This document shows positions 36,607 through 44,721 of a DNA stretch of 64,000 nucleotides, piece by piece (position 1 is the first letter of the stretch; each line of letters begins with the position of its first letter). The position numbers were made by a program, and so were the translations under genes. Under the pieces are notes generated by a model. The model did not search any database. It had not been told where the DNA came from and saw only the letters and a program-made list of their open reading frames with translations. Source of the stretch: Dyadobacter diqingensis (GTDB taxonomy: Bacteria > Bacteroidota > Bacteroidia > Cytophagales > Spirosomataceae); contig NZ_JAMXKF010000003.1 in the NCBI RefSeq assembly GCF_024220585.1, forward strand, positions 62,001 to 126,000, written 5' to 3'.

Positions 36607-37380
36607 ATGAAATATACGGTACATGCAGAAGGCAAGTTTCAATTCATCGACGAAGGAAAGGGCGAAACATTATTGCTGTTGCATGGGCTTTTCGGCGCTT
36701 TGAGTAACTGGGACGGGATTATAGAATGTTTCTCTGATCGATATCGGGTGATCATTCCTTTATTACCAATTTATGAGCTGCCTCCGCGCGAGGCTGGCCT
36801 GGATGCGCTATTGGCCTTTCTGGAAGATTTTGTTGCGTTTAAAAATCTGACAAATGTGACGGTTCTGGGTAATTCCCTGGGCGGACATATCGGTCTGCTT
36901 TATACTTTAAAGAATCAGGAAAATGTCCAGCGTCTTGTATTGACAGGAAGTTCCGGTCTTTTCGAGAACTCCATGGGCGGGTCTTTCCCGAAAAGAGGAA
37001 GTTATGAATACATCAGAGAACGTGTGGCCTACACTTTCTATGACCCTGAAGTTGCGACAAAAGAACTTATTGACGAAGTTTTTGAAACGACTTCAAGCAT
37101 TCCGAAATGCATGAGCATTGTGGGCATCGCTAAGTCGGCACAACGTCATAATCTTGCAAAAGATCTATATAAAATCAAGGTTCCAACGTTATTGGTGTGG
37201 GGACTGAATGATACGATTACACCACCGCATGTGGGTTATGAATTTAACCGTCTCATCGCAGGTTCGGAATTGCACTTTATAGATAAGTGTTGTCATGCAC
37301 CCATGATGGAGCATCCCGATAAGTTTAATGTCATAGTAGAACGCTTTTTAGAAAAACATGCCTCGGTTCCGGTGGAATAG
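36607..37380 (+). CDS. Alpha/beta-hydrolase
   Basis: A 257-residue cytoplasmic hydrolase of the classical alpha/beta fold. The triad is S90 in VLGNSLGGH, an aspartate in WGLNDTITP and a histidine in CCHAPMMEHP; the LLLLHGLFGALSNW segment (22-35) forms the oxyanion hole. Its likeness is to esterases and C-C hydrolases of the MhpC/BioH type; the substrate is unknown. The gene ends at a clear terminator. The CBS-domain gene begins 117 bp later under its own control. Confidence 0.82.
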   Translation: MKYTVHAEGKFQFIDEGKGETLLLLHGLFGALSNWDGIIECFSDRYRVIIPLLPIYELPPREAGLDALLAFLEDFVAFKNLTNVTVLGNSLGGHIGLLYTLKNQENVQRLVLTGSSGLFENSMGGSFPKRGSYEYIRERVAYTFYDPEVATKELIDEVFETTSSIPKCMSIVGIAKSAQRHNLAKDLYKIKVPTLLVWGLNDTITPPHVGYEFNRLIAGSELHFIDKCCHAPMMEHPDKFNVIVERFLEKHASVPVE

Positions 37381-37389
37381 TCATTTTTT

Positions 37390-37416
37390 AAAGAGCCTTT
37401 AACGGCTCTTTTTTGT
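37390..37416 (+). terminator. Terminator after the alpha/beta-hydrolase gene
   Basis: AAAGAGCC (37390-37397), a six-base loop and GGCTCTTT (37404-37411) continue into a T-run, ten bases after the stop codon. Confidence 0.85.
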
Positions 37417-37497
37417 TATACAAAATATTCTTTTTACGTGAAAGTTGACAGGTATTCAGTTTTTTCATAGATTCGATAAAAACACTCTTTTTCAGTT

Positions 37498-38169
37498 ATG
37501 CTAGCTGCATCGTTAATTAATCCCATGATACCCATACTGAAACTTACCGATACGGTAGGTACAGCCTTGGATTGGATGGATGAATTTCGGACAAGGCAGC
37601 TCGTTGTAGCTGATTCCGGGATATACAGAGGAATTGTGTCGGAGGATATTCTTTTTGATATCGCGGACACTACCCAGCCGATTGCCCGGATTATTATCCA
37701 GCATGAAGATGTTTTTGCGACCGAAGACAACCATCCTTATGAATTGCTGCGGCTTGTGAATGAATTTGCTTTGGATGTAATTCCGGTGGTGCATGAAAAT
37801 AAATCGATAACAGGCTGTATCCTTGTCAGAGATCTGATCGAAAAGTTTGTAAGCGAGCTGGGAATTCAGGAAAAAGGAGCTGTGATTGTTTTGAAAATAG
37901 CGGAACGGGATTATTCTTTATCGGAAATCAGTCGTTTGATCGAATCCAATGGCACAAAAGTGCTGAGCAGCTATTATTCTTCCAGCGAAACATTACATCC
38001 TGCCGATCAATCGTTGCTGACTTTGAAGCTAAACCGTACGAATATCACGCCGGTAATCGCCACATTGGAGCGTTTTGGGTATGATATTGAAGAAGCCCAT
38101 GCCAATGATCCGATCGAAAGTGTGGATCAGGAGCGGCTGGACATGCTACTTCGTTATTTAGCAACATAA
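37498..38169 (+). CDS. CBS-domain protein with ACT-like C-terminal region
   Basis: A 223-residue soluble protein. Residues 1-135 contain a CBS pair (the first ends GIYRGIVSEDILF; the second reads IPVVHENKSITGCILVRDLIE). Residues 140-200 look like an ACT-type ligand-binding fold (GAVIVLKIAERDYSLSEISRLIES). CBS pairs bind adenosine nucleotides and ACT domains small metabolites, so it is probably a sensor; the output partner is unknown. It lies 79 bp upstream of nadK on the same strand. Nucleotide sensing beside NAD kinase is suggestive, but nadK has its own promoter. Confidence 0.75.
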   Translation: MLAASLINPMIPILKLTDTVGTALDWMDEFRTRQLVVADSGIYRGIVSEDILFDIADTTQPIARIIIQHEDVFATEDNHPYELLRLVNEFALDVIPVVHENKSITGCILVRDLIEKFVSELGIQEKGAVIVLKIAERDYSLSEISRLIESNGTKVLSSYYSSSETLHPADQSLLTLKLNRTNITPVIATLERFGYDIEEAHANDPIESVDQERLDMLLRYLAT

Positions 38170-38187
38170 TTTTCCCGGAATAGTACA

Positions 38188-38218
38188 TTGCCAATCGGCG
38201 TTTTGTCCCGTATCTTTC
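38188..38218 (+). promoter_or_regulatory. Probable promoter of nadK
   Basis: TTG (38188-38190), a 20-bp spacer and TATCTTTC (38211-38218, one mismatch to TAnnTTTG), 30 bases before the ATG. Confidence 0.45.
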
Positions 38219-38248
38219 GGGCAAAAAGGATCACATACTTTTTCTTTC

Positions 38249-39124
38249 ATGAAAATAGCCATTCACGGACGCAACTTTAATGAGTCTGCCCGCCCGTATA
38301 TAGAATCTATGTTCAGTGAGTTGACGCGTCGCCATATTGAGGTGCAGCTTTCTGAATCGTTTCGGTCCTTTTTGGATACCCAGGGTATCCGGCATTATTC
38401 ACATTTGGTTTACGGCAACCCGGACGAACTTTGTGACGCACGGCTGGTGGTGAGCATGGGTGGAGATGGTACGCTTCTTGAGACCATTTCGCACGTTGGC
38501 AAAAGAAGAATTCCCGTGATCGGAATCAATGTTGGCCGTTTGGGTTTTCTTGCAACGGTCTCTCCTGAGCGTATTTCAGACATGATTGAAGCGCTGGAAA
38601 ATAATCAGTATAAAATTGACGAACGGACGCTTGTAAAAGTCGAGTCCAATATAGATTTATTTGAAGGAAGAAATTTTGGGCTGAATGATTTCACGATCAC
38701 CAAAACGGATACCGCTTCCATGATCACAGTTCATACTTATCTCAATGACGAATTTCTGAATTCGTACTGGGCAGACGGACTGATTATTTCCACACCGACG
38801 GGCTCAACAGGATATTCATTAAGCTGTGGCGGACCGGTACTTGTGCCGCATTCGCAGAATTTCATTATCACTCCGGTTAGCCCGCATAACCTGAATGTCC
38901 GTCCGCTTGTCGTTGAAGATTCTTCTGTAATAAGGCTGGAAGTGAAAAGTCGCAGTAATAACTTTCTGGTATCGATGGATTCCCGTTCGAGGGTGGTGGA
39001 TGAAGTGACGGAACTCACGGTAAGCAAAGCTGATTTTACCGCACGATTGATCAAAATGAGAGATGACAGTTTCCTGGATACGCTGCGCAGCAAACTGTCG
39101 TGGGGGCTTGATATGAGAAATTAG
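38249..39124 (+). CDS. nadK: NAD kinase
   Basis: A 291-residue enzyme that phosphorylates NAD to NADP. The diagnostic GGDGT motif (71-75) holds the catalytic aspartate; NDFTITK (NE/D-type motif), TPTGSTGYSLSCGGP and the beta-sandwich C-terminal domain follow. It has normal length. The dipeptide epimerase starts 26 bp after the stop, so nadK, the epimerase and the PLP enzyme probably form one transcript. Confidence 0.96.
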   Translation: MKIAIHGRNFNESARPYIESMFSELTRRHIEVQLSESFRSFLDTQGIRHYSHLVYGNPDELCDARLVVSMGGDGTLLETISHVGKRRIPVIGINVGRLGFLATVSPERISDMIEALENNQYKIDERTLVKVESNIDLFEGRNFGLNDFTITKTDTASMITVHTYLNDEFLNSYWADGLIISTPTGSTGYSLSCGGPVLVPHSQNFIITPVSPHNLNVRPLVVEDSSVIRLEVKSRSNNFLVSMDSRSRVVDEVTELTVSKADFTARLIKMRDDSFLDTLRSKLSWGLDMRN

Positions 39125-39150
39125 ATAAACCTATACCTTACACATACAGC

Positions 39151-40161
39151 ATGCAGATCCTATTCCATCCCTATGACCTTGAACTGAAACACACGTTTAC
39201 CATCGCTCACGATTCCCGCGATGTGCAGCCCACACTGATTGTGGAACTAAGGGATGGAGCATTCAGCGGATATGGCGAGGCTACTTCCAACCCGTATTAT
39301 GGGGTGACGATAGAAAAAATGATTGCCTCGCTGGAAAGTATCCGTTCAATCATTGAAGAGGACCCGCTGACATCTCCGGAAGCGCTTTGGGCGAAAGTAA
39401 ATCCTTATCTGGCCACAAATTCCTTTGCACAATGTGCTCTGGACGAAGCGGCGAACGACCTCTTCGCCAAGAAAAAGGGACAGAAACTTTATGAAAGCTG
39501 GGGTTTGTCCGTTGACGAGAACCCGCTGACGAACTTCACCATTGGCATTGATACCGTTGAAAAAATGGTGTCAAAAATGCAGGAACTTCCCTGGCCGATT
39601 TATAAAATAAAACTGGGTACAGACGACGATCTTCGGATTGTGAGGGAATTGCGGTCGCATACCGATGCTGCGTTCCGTGTGGACGCAAATTGTGCATGGA
39701 CGGCCGATCAGACTGTTAAATTCTCAGGTGAACTGAAAGCACTGGGCGTTGAATTTATCGAACAGCCTTTGCCCGCTGAAGATGTAGAAGGTATGCAGAA
39801 GGTTTTTGCACAAAGTGAATTGCCTGTTATCGCCGATGAAAGCTGTATCCTGGAAAGTGACGTGGTAAAATGTTACGGCCTTTTTCACGGAGTAAACATA
39901 AAACTTACAAAATGCGGCGGATTGACGTCGGCCAGGCGTATGATCGCCGAAGCGAGAAACCTCGGAATGAAAACCATGGTGGGCTGCATGACCGAATCCA
40001 GTGTGGGTATTTCAGCCATTGCCCATTTACTTCCTTTACTTGATTACGTGGATATGGACGGTTCTTTGCTGATCAGAAATGATCCTGCAATGGGCGTAAC
40101 TTTTGACTATGGCAAAGTTATCTATGCCTCAGAAAATGGCACCGGAGCCCTCTTAAAATGA
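39151..40161 (+). CDS. Dipeptide (L-Ala-D/L-Glu type) epimerase, enolase superfamily
   Basis: A 336-residue enzyme of the muconate-lactonizing subgroup. The acid/base lysines and metal ligands align well: K152-I-K154, D178 in RVDANCAW, E204 in IEQPLP, D229 in IADES and K251 in NIKLTKCGG. This set is typical of L-Ala-D/L-Glu epimerases, which recycle murein peptides by inverting the glutamate. Specificity for another dipeptide is possible. Its last four bases overlap the start of the following PLP-enzyme gene (ATGA, 40158-40161), so their translation is coupled. Confidence 0.88.
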   Translation: MQILFHPYDLELKHTFTIAHDSRDVQPTLIVELRDGAFSGYGEATSNPYYGVTIEKMIASLESIRSIIEEDPLTSPEALWAKVNPYLATNSFAQCALDEAANDLFAKKKGQKLYESWGLSVDENPLTNFTIGIDTVEKMVSKMQELPWPIYKIKLGTDDDLRIVRELRSHTDAAFRVDANCAWTADQTVKFSGELKALGVEFIEQPLPAEDVEGMQKVFAQSELPVIADESCILESDVVKCYGLFHGVNIKLTKCGGLTSARRMIAEARNLGMKTMVGCMTESSVGISAIAHLLPLLDYVDMDGSLLIRNDPAMGVTFDYGKVIYASENGTGALLK

Positions 40162-41261
40162 ACATCTACCCGAGCAACCATCTTCCCGACCGCAAGGTTT
40201 TTATAAACAACGGAAAGGAATATCTGTGGTTTAGCGGGACGGATTATCTCGGCATGGGCCACCACAAAGAATTTCGCTCTTATCTTGAAGAAGGAATTGC
40301 GCAGTATGGCACACATTACGGGAGTTCCCGAAACAATAGCCTGAGGCTGACAATTTATGAGGAAGCGGAAATTGCGTTGGCGGATTACGCCGGTGCTCCC
40401 ATGGCGCTCACAACTTCGTCAGGCATGTGGGCGGGGCAGTTGTTGGTAAAAGAGTTACCTCAGATTATATCTTCGGTTTTACAAACGGATGATTTTAGTC
40501 TTCCTAAAATCCACTACCACTATGCGCCCGGCGTTCATCCGGCGTTATGGGGACCATCTTATAAATCAACTCAAACAAATTGGGAAAGCTGGGCGGAAAA
40601 AACCATTTCCAAAATTCAGGAAAGCAGGCATGACGACGTGCACGTGATACTGTCAGATTCGGTAGGCTCGCCTTTTGTAGAAAGTTTTGACTTTTCGATC
40701 TTCAAAAAACTTCCTTTTTACAGGCAGATATTTCTTGTGGCGGATGACTCTCACGGTTTTGGGGTTCTGGGAAAAAATGGGAACGGCGTTTATCAGGCGC
40801 TATCGGCAATCCAACAGGTTAAACTGGTGGTTGTTTCTTCATTAAACAAGGCTTTGGGTATTCCGGGAGGTGTAATTTTAGCGGATGAAAATATCGTTGC
40901 TACGATACGTAAAAGTCCGTTTTTTGCAGGAGCGTCACCGACAGTACCTGCCTACATCTATGCGCTCAAAAAACTGCTGGAAACGAATGCTTATCCTATG
41001 TCCCACGAGCGGTTAATGAATAATATTGGCGAGATAGCGACAACTTTGTCCAAAACAAACCTCTTTGTTCATAAAGAGGATTACCCGGTATTTTGTAGTT
41101 TGGATGGCAGTTTGTTTAGTTTTCTGGAAGAAAATGGTATTCTGACATCATGTTTTTCATATCCTCAGCCAACAGATTTGCCCGTTACCAGGCTGGTGAT
41201 CGGTGCGATACATCAAAAAGAAGACCTCGACCGATTGGCCGAGGTCTGTATGAAATTTTAA
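40158..41261 (+). CDS. Alpha-oxoamine-synthase-like PLP enzyme
   Basis: A 367-residue fold-type I PLP protein resembling 8-amino-7-oxononanoate synthase and 2-amino-3-ketobutyrate CoA ligase. Seen are YLGMGHH, the substrate loop YGTHYGSSR, the cofactor-stacking and binding DDSHGFGVLG (D196-D197, H199), and the PLP lysine K231 in SSLNKALGIPGG. It diverges from the usual SFSKALG-type sequence. It is translationally coupled to the dipeptide epimerase. Alpha-oxoamine synthases condense an amino acid with an acyl-CoA; an amino acid from murein dipeptides could be its substrate, but this is speculation. Confidence 0.75.
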   Translation: MNIYPSNHLPDRKVFINNGKEYLWFSGTDYLGMGHHKEFRSYLEEGIAQYGTHYGSSRNNSLRLTIYEEAEIALADYAGAPMALTTSSGMWAGQLLVKELPQIISSVLQTDDFSLPKIHYHYAPGVHPALWGPSYKSTQTNWESWAEKTISKIQESRHDDVHVILSDSVGSPFVESFDFSIFKKLPFYRQIFLVADDSHGFGVLGKNGNGVYQALSAIQQVKLVVVSSLNKALGIPGGVILADENIVATIRKSPFFAGASPTVPAYIYALKKLLETNAYPMSHERLMNNIGEIATTLSKTNLFVHKEDYPVFCSLDGSLFSFLEENGILTSCFSYPQPTDLPVTRLVIGAIHQKEDLDRLAEVCMKF

Positions 41262-41293
41262 ATTTCTTCTTTTAAACTGATGTCATTAACCAT

Positions 41294-42157
41294 TTATAAT
41301 GGTCCCTGCATCGCTTTTTCTTCGCGTAGTTTTTCTCTTTCTACTTTTCTCGAAACCAGAATACTCACTTCGTACAGGAGCAATAGCGGAATCGCTACCA
41401 GAATCTGGCTGTAAATATCCGGTGATGGAGTAATAATCGCTGCAACGATCAGAATAACGATCATGGCATGTTTGCGATATTCACGCATGAAACTTGGCGT
41501 TAAAACGCCTACTTTCGAAAGAACATATACCACGATAGGCAATTGAAATGCAATACCGCAGGCTAATGTCAGTGTGGAAACCAGCGAGATATAAGACGCA
41601 AGACTGAATTCATTGATAATGGCCTCATCCAGCGTGTAGTTTGCAAGGAAGTTGATGGCCAGGGGCGATACGATGAAATACCCAAAAATAACGCCGGAAA
41701 AGAACAGGAATGTTACATAGAAAACAGCTCCCTGAGCCGATTTACGTTCAGAAGCTTTAAGTCCGGGTTTTATAAAACGCCATATTTCCCAAAATGCGTA
41801 AGGGAATGCAAATATTAATCCCGCAATAACCGACGACGTCATACTCATGGTAAACTGGTCACCCATTCCGATGGTTTGCAGTTTAAAATTGAGTTCCTTA
41901 ACACAGAGTTCGTCGTATCCCACCTTTTCCGACAGCAAACACAACATTCTGTAAGTCCAGAAGTTTGGCTGTGAAGGGGCAATAATTACGTAATGATAAA
42001 TCTCCTTAATGTAAATAAAAGCTAGAATAGCAAAAACTAAAATAGATCCGATTGCACGGATAACATGCCATCTTAATTCTTCAAGGTGTCCGATAAATGA
42101 CATCTCCTGGCCGGCTCCATCTTCTTCTTCGTGCTCAAATTCTTGATCTAAGGGCAT
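41294..42157 (-). CDS. tatC: Sec-independent protein translocase subunit TatC
   Basis: A 287-residue inner-membrane protein with six helices, the receptor for twin-arginine signal peptides. The N-terminal SFIGHLEELRWHVIRA with the conserved Glu, the loop with FWEIWRFIKPGL and the later helices are typical. An acidic N-terminal tail (QEFEHEEEDG) and an insertion with two cysteines in the first periplasmic loop are extra. tatA/B are not adjacent. It lies 137 bp after pdhA on the same strand behind a terminator, so it should have its own promoter. Confidence 0.95.
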   Translation of the reverse strand: MPLDQEFEHEEEDGAGQEMSFIGHLEELRWHVIRAIGSILVFAILAFIYIKEIYHYVIIAPSQPNFWTYRMLCLLSEKVGYDELCVKELNFKLQTIGMGDQFTMSMTSSVIAGLIFAFPYAFWEIWRFIKPGLKASERKSAQGAVFYVTFLFFSGVIFGYFIVSPLAINFLANYTLDEAIINEFSLASYISLVSTLTLACGIAFQLPIVVYVLSKVGVLTPSFMREYRKHAMIVILIVAAIITPSPDIYSQILVAIPLLLLYEVSILVSRKVEREKLREEKAMQGPL

Positions 42158-42241
42158 ACTATATTTAGGTATTGATCACTATATACGGGGAAAAGTAAGA
42201 TTGCGATCTTTTTTATTAGCGAAAACTCGAAATTACTCAAA

Positions 42242-42273
42242 AAACCCGTCGGATCATTTCGACGGGTTTCTTT
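42242..42273 (-). terminator. Terminator of pdhA
   Basis: AAACCCGTCG (42242-42251) pairs with CGACGGGTTT (42260-42269). On the minus strand the stem is followed by a T-run, 26 bases after the pdhA stop. Confidence 0.85.
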
Positions 42274-42294
42274 TAATAACGTTATAATCAAAAA

Positions 42295-43323
42295 TTAATC
42301 CATAATGAATGGATAGTCATTTTCAGCGTAAACATCTGTGTAAGCTTCCGATGCATCCGGGAAATCCGAATCTTCTGCAAACTGTACAGATTCAGCTACG
42401 ATCTCCTTTACTTTTTTGTCGATCGCTTCAAGATCTTCTGCCGTTGCAAGATTGTTATCCAAAATTACAGCTCTGATTTGCTCGATCGGATCGCGGTGTT
42501 TGTATTCCTCAACTTCTTCTTTCGAACGATATTTTTGAGGATCAGACATTGAGTGTCCACGGTAACGATACGTACGGAATTCAAGGAAAGTTGGTCCGTC
42601 GCCTTTACGTGCACGTTCTGCTGCGCGGGAAACGGCTTCATGAATGGCTTCCACGCTCATTCCGTCAACTGGTTCCGAAGGAATATCGTAAGCTTCTCCC
42701 AATGTGTACAATTCTGTAACGTTGGATGAACGCGCTACGGAAGTTCCCATCGCATAACCATTGTTTTCAACAACGAAAATAACAGGTAATTTCCAGGTCA
42801 TCGCCATGTTCAGCGCTTCGTGGAACGCACCCTGGCGAATCGCTCCGTCCCCAAAGTAACAGATGCAAAGTTTGCCTGTTTTGTTATACTTTTCAGCAAA
42901 CGCAATACCCGCTCCCAAAGGAATTTGGGCACCAACAATACCATGTCCTCCAACAAAGCCATTCTCCTTATCGAAAATGTGCATAGAACCACCTTTTCCT
43001 TTGGTTGTTCCTGTTTTCTTTCCGTAAAGTTCAGCCATAATCGCTTTTGGATCTGTTCCCAGAGCCAAAGGGATACCATGGTCACGATAAGCAGTGATGT
43101 ATTTGTCTCCTTTTGTCAACGCAGTGGCAGCTCCCGAAGAGCATGCTTCCTGGCCAATATAAAGGTGGCAAAAACCACGGATTTTCTGCTGTCCGTAAAG
43201 TTGGCCAGCTTTCTCTTCAAACCGGCGTTGTAATAACATGTTCTCGAACCAGAACATATAGCGTTCTTTCGAATGCTTTAATTTGGGGGCTGATGCTTTC
43301 TTTTTTTCAGTAACGGTGGCCAT
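42295..43323 (-). CDS. pdhA: Pyruvate dehydrogenase E1 component, alpha subunit
   Basis: A 342-residue thiamine-diphosphate enzyme subunit that, with E1 beta, decarboxylates pyruvate and acetylates the lipoyl arm of E2. The ThDP motif runs from GDG (158-160) to NN (187-188). GHGIVGAQIP, FRTYRYRGHSMSDPQKYR (phosphorylation-loop region) and the acidic C-terminus are standard. The beta subunit gene is not adjacent, so the two subunits are encoded apart. The gene is monocistronic and divergent from recF. Confidence 0.95.
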   Translation of the reverse strand: MATVTEKKKASAPKLKHSKERYMFWFENMLLQRRFEEKAGQLYGQQKIRGFCHLYIGQEACSSGAATALTKGDKYITAYRDHGIPLALGTDPKAIMAELYGKKTGTTKGKGGSMHIFDKENGFVGGHGIVGAQIPLGAGIAFAEKYNKTGKLCICYFGDGAIRQGAFHEALNMAMTWKLPVIFVVENNGYAMGTSVARSSNVTELYTLGEAYDIPSEPVDGMSVEAIHEAVSRAAERARKGDGPTFLEFRTYRYRGHSMSDPQKYRSKEEVEEYKHRDPIEQIRAVILDNNLATAEDLEAIDKKVKEIVAESVQFAEDSDFPDASEAYTDVYAENDYPFIMD

Positions 43324-43451
43324 GTATTTGGTTCTCGTTTATAAAGACAGAACTTTGTCTTAAAGTTAGTGGTTTGAACAAGATCTGTTTTTGCCGGTAA
43401 CGACGCAAATGATTTGCGAAAATAAGCATAAACTATATAACAAAGAAGTTC

Positions 43452-44537
43452 ATGTGGTTAGAAAAGCTCCATCTTACGTACTTTAAGAGCTATGAAGAGA
43501 GAGGTTTTACGTTTGGAGAGCGTGTAAATTGCCTTGTCGGAGAAAACGGAAGTGGTAAAACAAACCTTTTAGACGCTATTTACTTCCTGACACTTACGAA
43601 AAGTGCCTTTCATAACCAGGATGCACTGGGTATCCGTCATACCCAGGATTTTTTTTTGCTGGACGGGATTTTTCATGATTCTGATAAAAATATTCAGATC
43701 ACATGCAGTTTTCAGCGTGGTCAGCGGAAGGTTTTTATGGCTGACAAAAAAAATTACGACAGATTAAGTGATCATATCGGACTTTTCCCGTTGGTACTGA
43801 TCGCGCCAAATGATACGGATCTGATCCGTGACGGGAGCGAGGAGCGAAGAAGATTCTTCGATGGCGTGCTGGCGCAGGCAACCCCTGAATATCTGACGGA
43901 TTTTTTACAATACAACAAAATCCTGACCCAGCGGAACGGATTGTTAAAACTTTTTGCCGAACGGAATTACCTGGATGAAGACCTGCTGGATACTTATAAT
44001 GAACCGTTAATTGTGCTGGCAATCCGGATTTATCAGCATCGACGTACTTTTATGGACCGTTTTTTGCCCTTGTTCAGGAAATACTATGCTTTTTTGAGCA
44101 GCGGAAAAGAGCAGGTGGATGTATCTTATGAAAGTGAAGTGGCTTCGGAAGATTTTGCTGCGGAATTCAGAAAAAACCGATCACGCGACCTGCATGCGCA
44201 ACGCACCGGAAAGGGTGTGCATAAGGATGAATATGTTTTCGAAATTGACGGGATAACACTGAAAAAATTCGGCTCTCAGGGACAACAGAAATCGTTCGTC
44301 ATCGCACTAAAACTTGCCCAGTTTGAACTTTTAAAAATTGAAAAGGAAAAAACACCCATTCTCTTGCTGGATGATATTTTCGATAAACTAGATGACCGGA
44401 GAATTAACAAACTGATCGAGTTAATCGACGATGGATTTCTTGGACAAGTTTTCATCACCGATGCCCGCCCCGAACGCTCACAAAAAATTCTGGAAAATGT
44501 AAAGGCAGATGTGCGCTTTTTTGAAATTCAGCGATGA
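43452..44537 (+). CDS. recF: DNA replication and repair protein RecF
   Basis: A 361-residue SMC-like ATPase that loads RecA, with RecO and RecR, at single-strand gaps and stalled forks. Walker A GENGSGKT (30-37), the ABC signature region FGSQGQQKSFVIALKLAQ and Walker B ILLLDDIFDKLD are clear. It is not next to dnaA or dnaN here. It diverges from pdhA and converges on manC through a repeat-rich spacer. Confidence 0.96.
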   Translation: MWLEKLHLTYFKSYEERGFTFGERVNCLVGENGSGKTNLLDAIYFLTLTKSAFHNQDALGIRHTQDFFLLDGIFHDSDKNIQITCSFQRGQRKVFMADKKNYDRLSDHIGLFPLVLIAPNDTDLIRDGSEERRRFFDGVLAQATPEYLTDFLQYNKILTQRNGLLKLFAERNYLDEDLLDTYNEPLIVLAIRIYQHRRTFMDRFLPLFRKYYAFLSSGKEQVDVSYESEVASEDFAAEFRKNRSRDLHAQRTGKGVHKDEYVFEIDGITLKKFGSQGQQKSFVIALKLAQFELLKIEKEKTPILLLDDIFDKLDDRRINKLIELIDDGFLGQVFITDARPERSQKILENVKADVRFFEIQR

Positions 44538-44721
44538 GTTTTTAAACGCAGAGGTAAGGGGTGTTTTGCGCTGAGTTTTGGGAGTTTTTTTGGCTTTTGC
44601 AATAAAATATAAAAGAGTTGAGCGCCAATTCCGGTTTATCAAAATAAACAGCGAAACTCTGCGCTCAACTCTTTTACGCTGTGTTTAATTAAAACATAAG
44701 CAGCGAAACTCCGCGTTTAAA
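44538..44721. repeat. Inverted-repeat spacer between recF and manC (likely bidirectional terminator)
   Basis: The whole gap is repetitive. AAAAGAGTTGAGCGC (44611-44625) has a perfect 15-base inverted copy at 44661-44675, 35 bases apart. CAGCGAAACTCYGCG occurs as a direct repeat near 44649 and at 44701. TTTAAACGCRGAG at the left end is inverted at the right end and includes the manC stop codon. The unit resembles the CGCAGAG/CGCAAAG repeats common in Bacteroidota spacers. Confidence 0.65.

Noticed and set aside
41222-41247. AGACCTCG...CGAGGTCT hairpin at the end of the alpha-oxoamine-synthase-like gene
   Set aside because: It lies inside the coding region, has no T-run and an internal mismatch, so I do not call it a terminator.
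43343-43360. AAGACA...TGTCTT palindrome in the pdhA leader
   Set aside because: Six-base arms with a six-base loop occur often by chance; no second copy nearby to suggest an operator.
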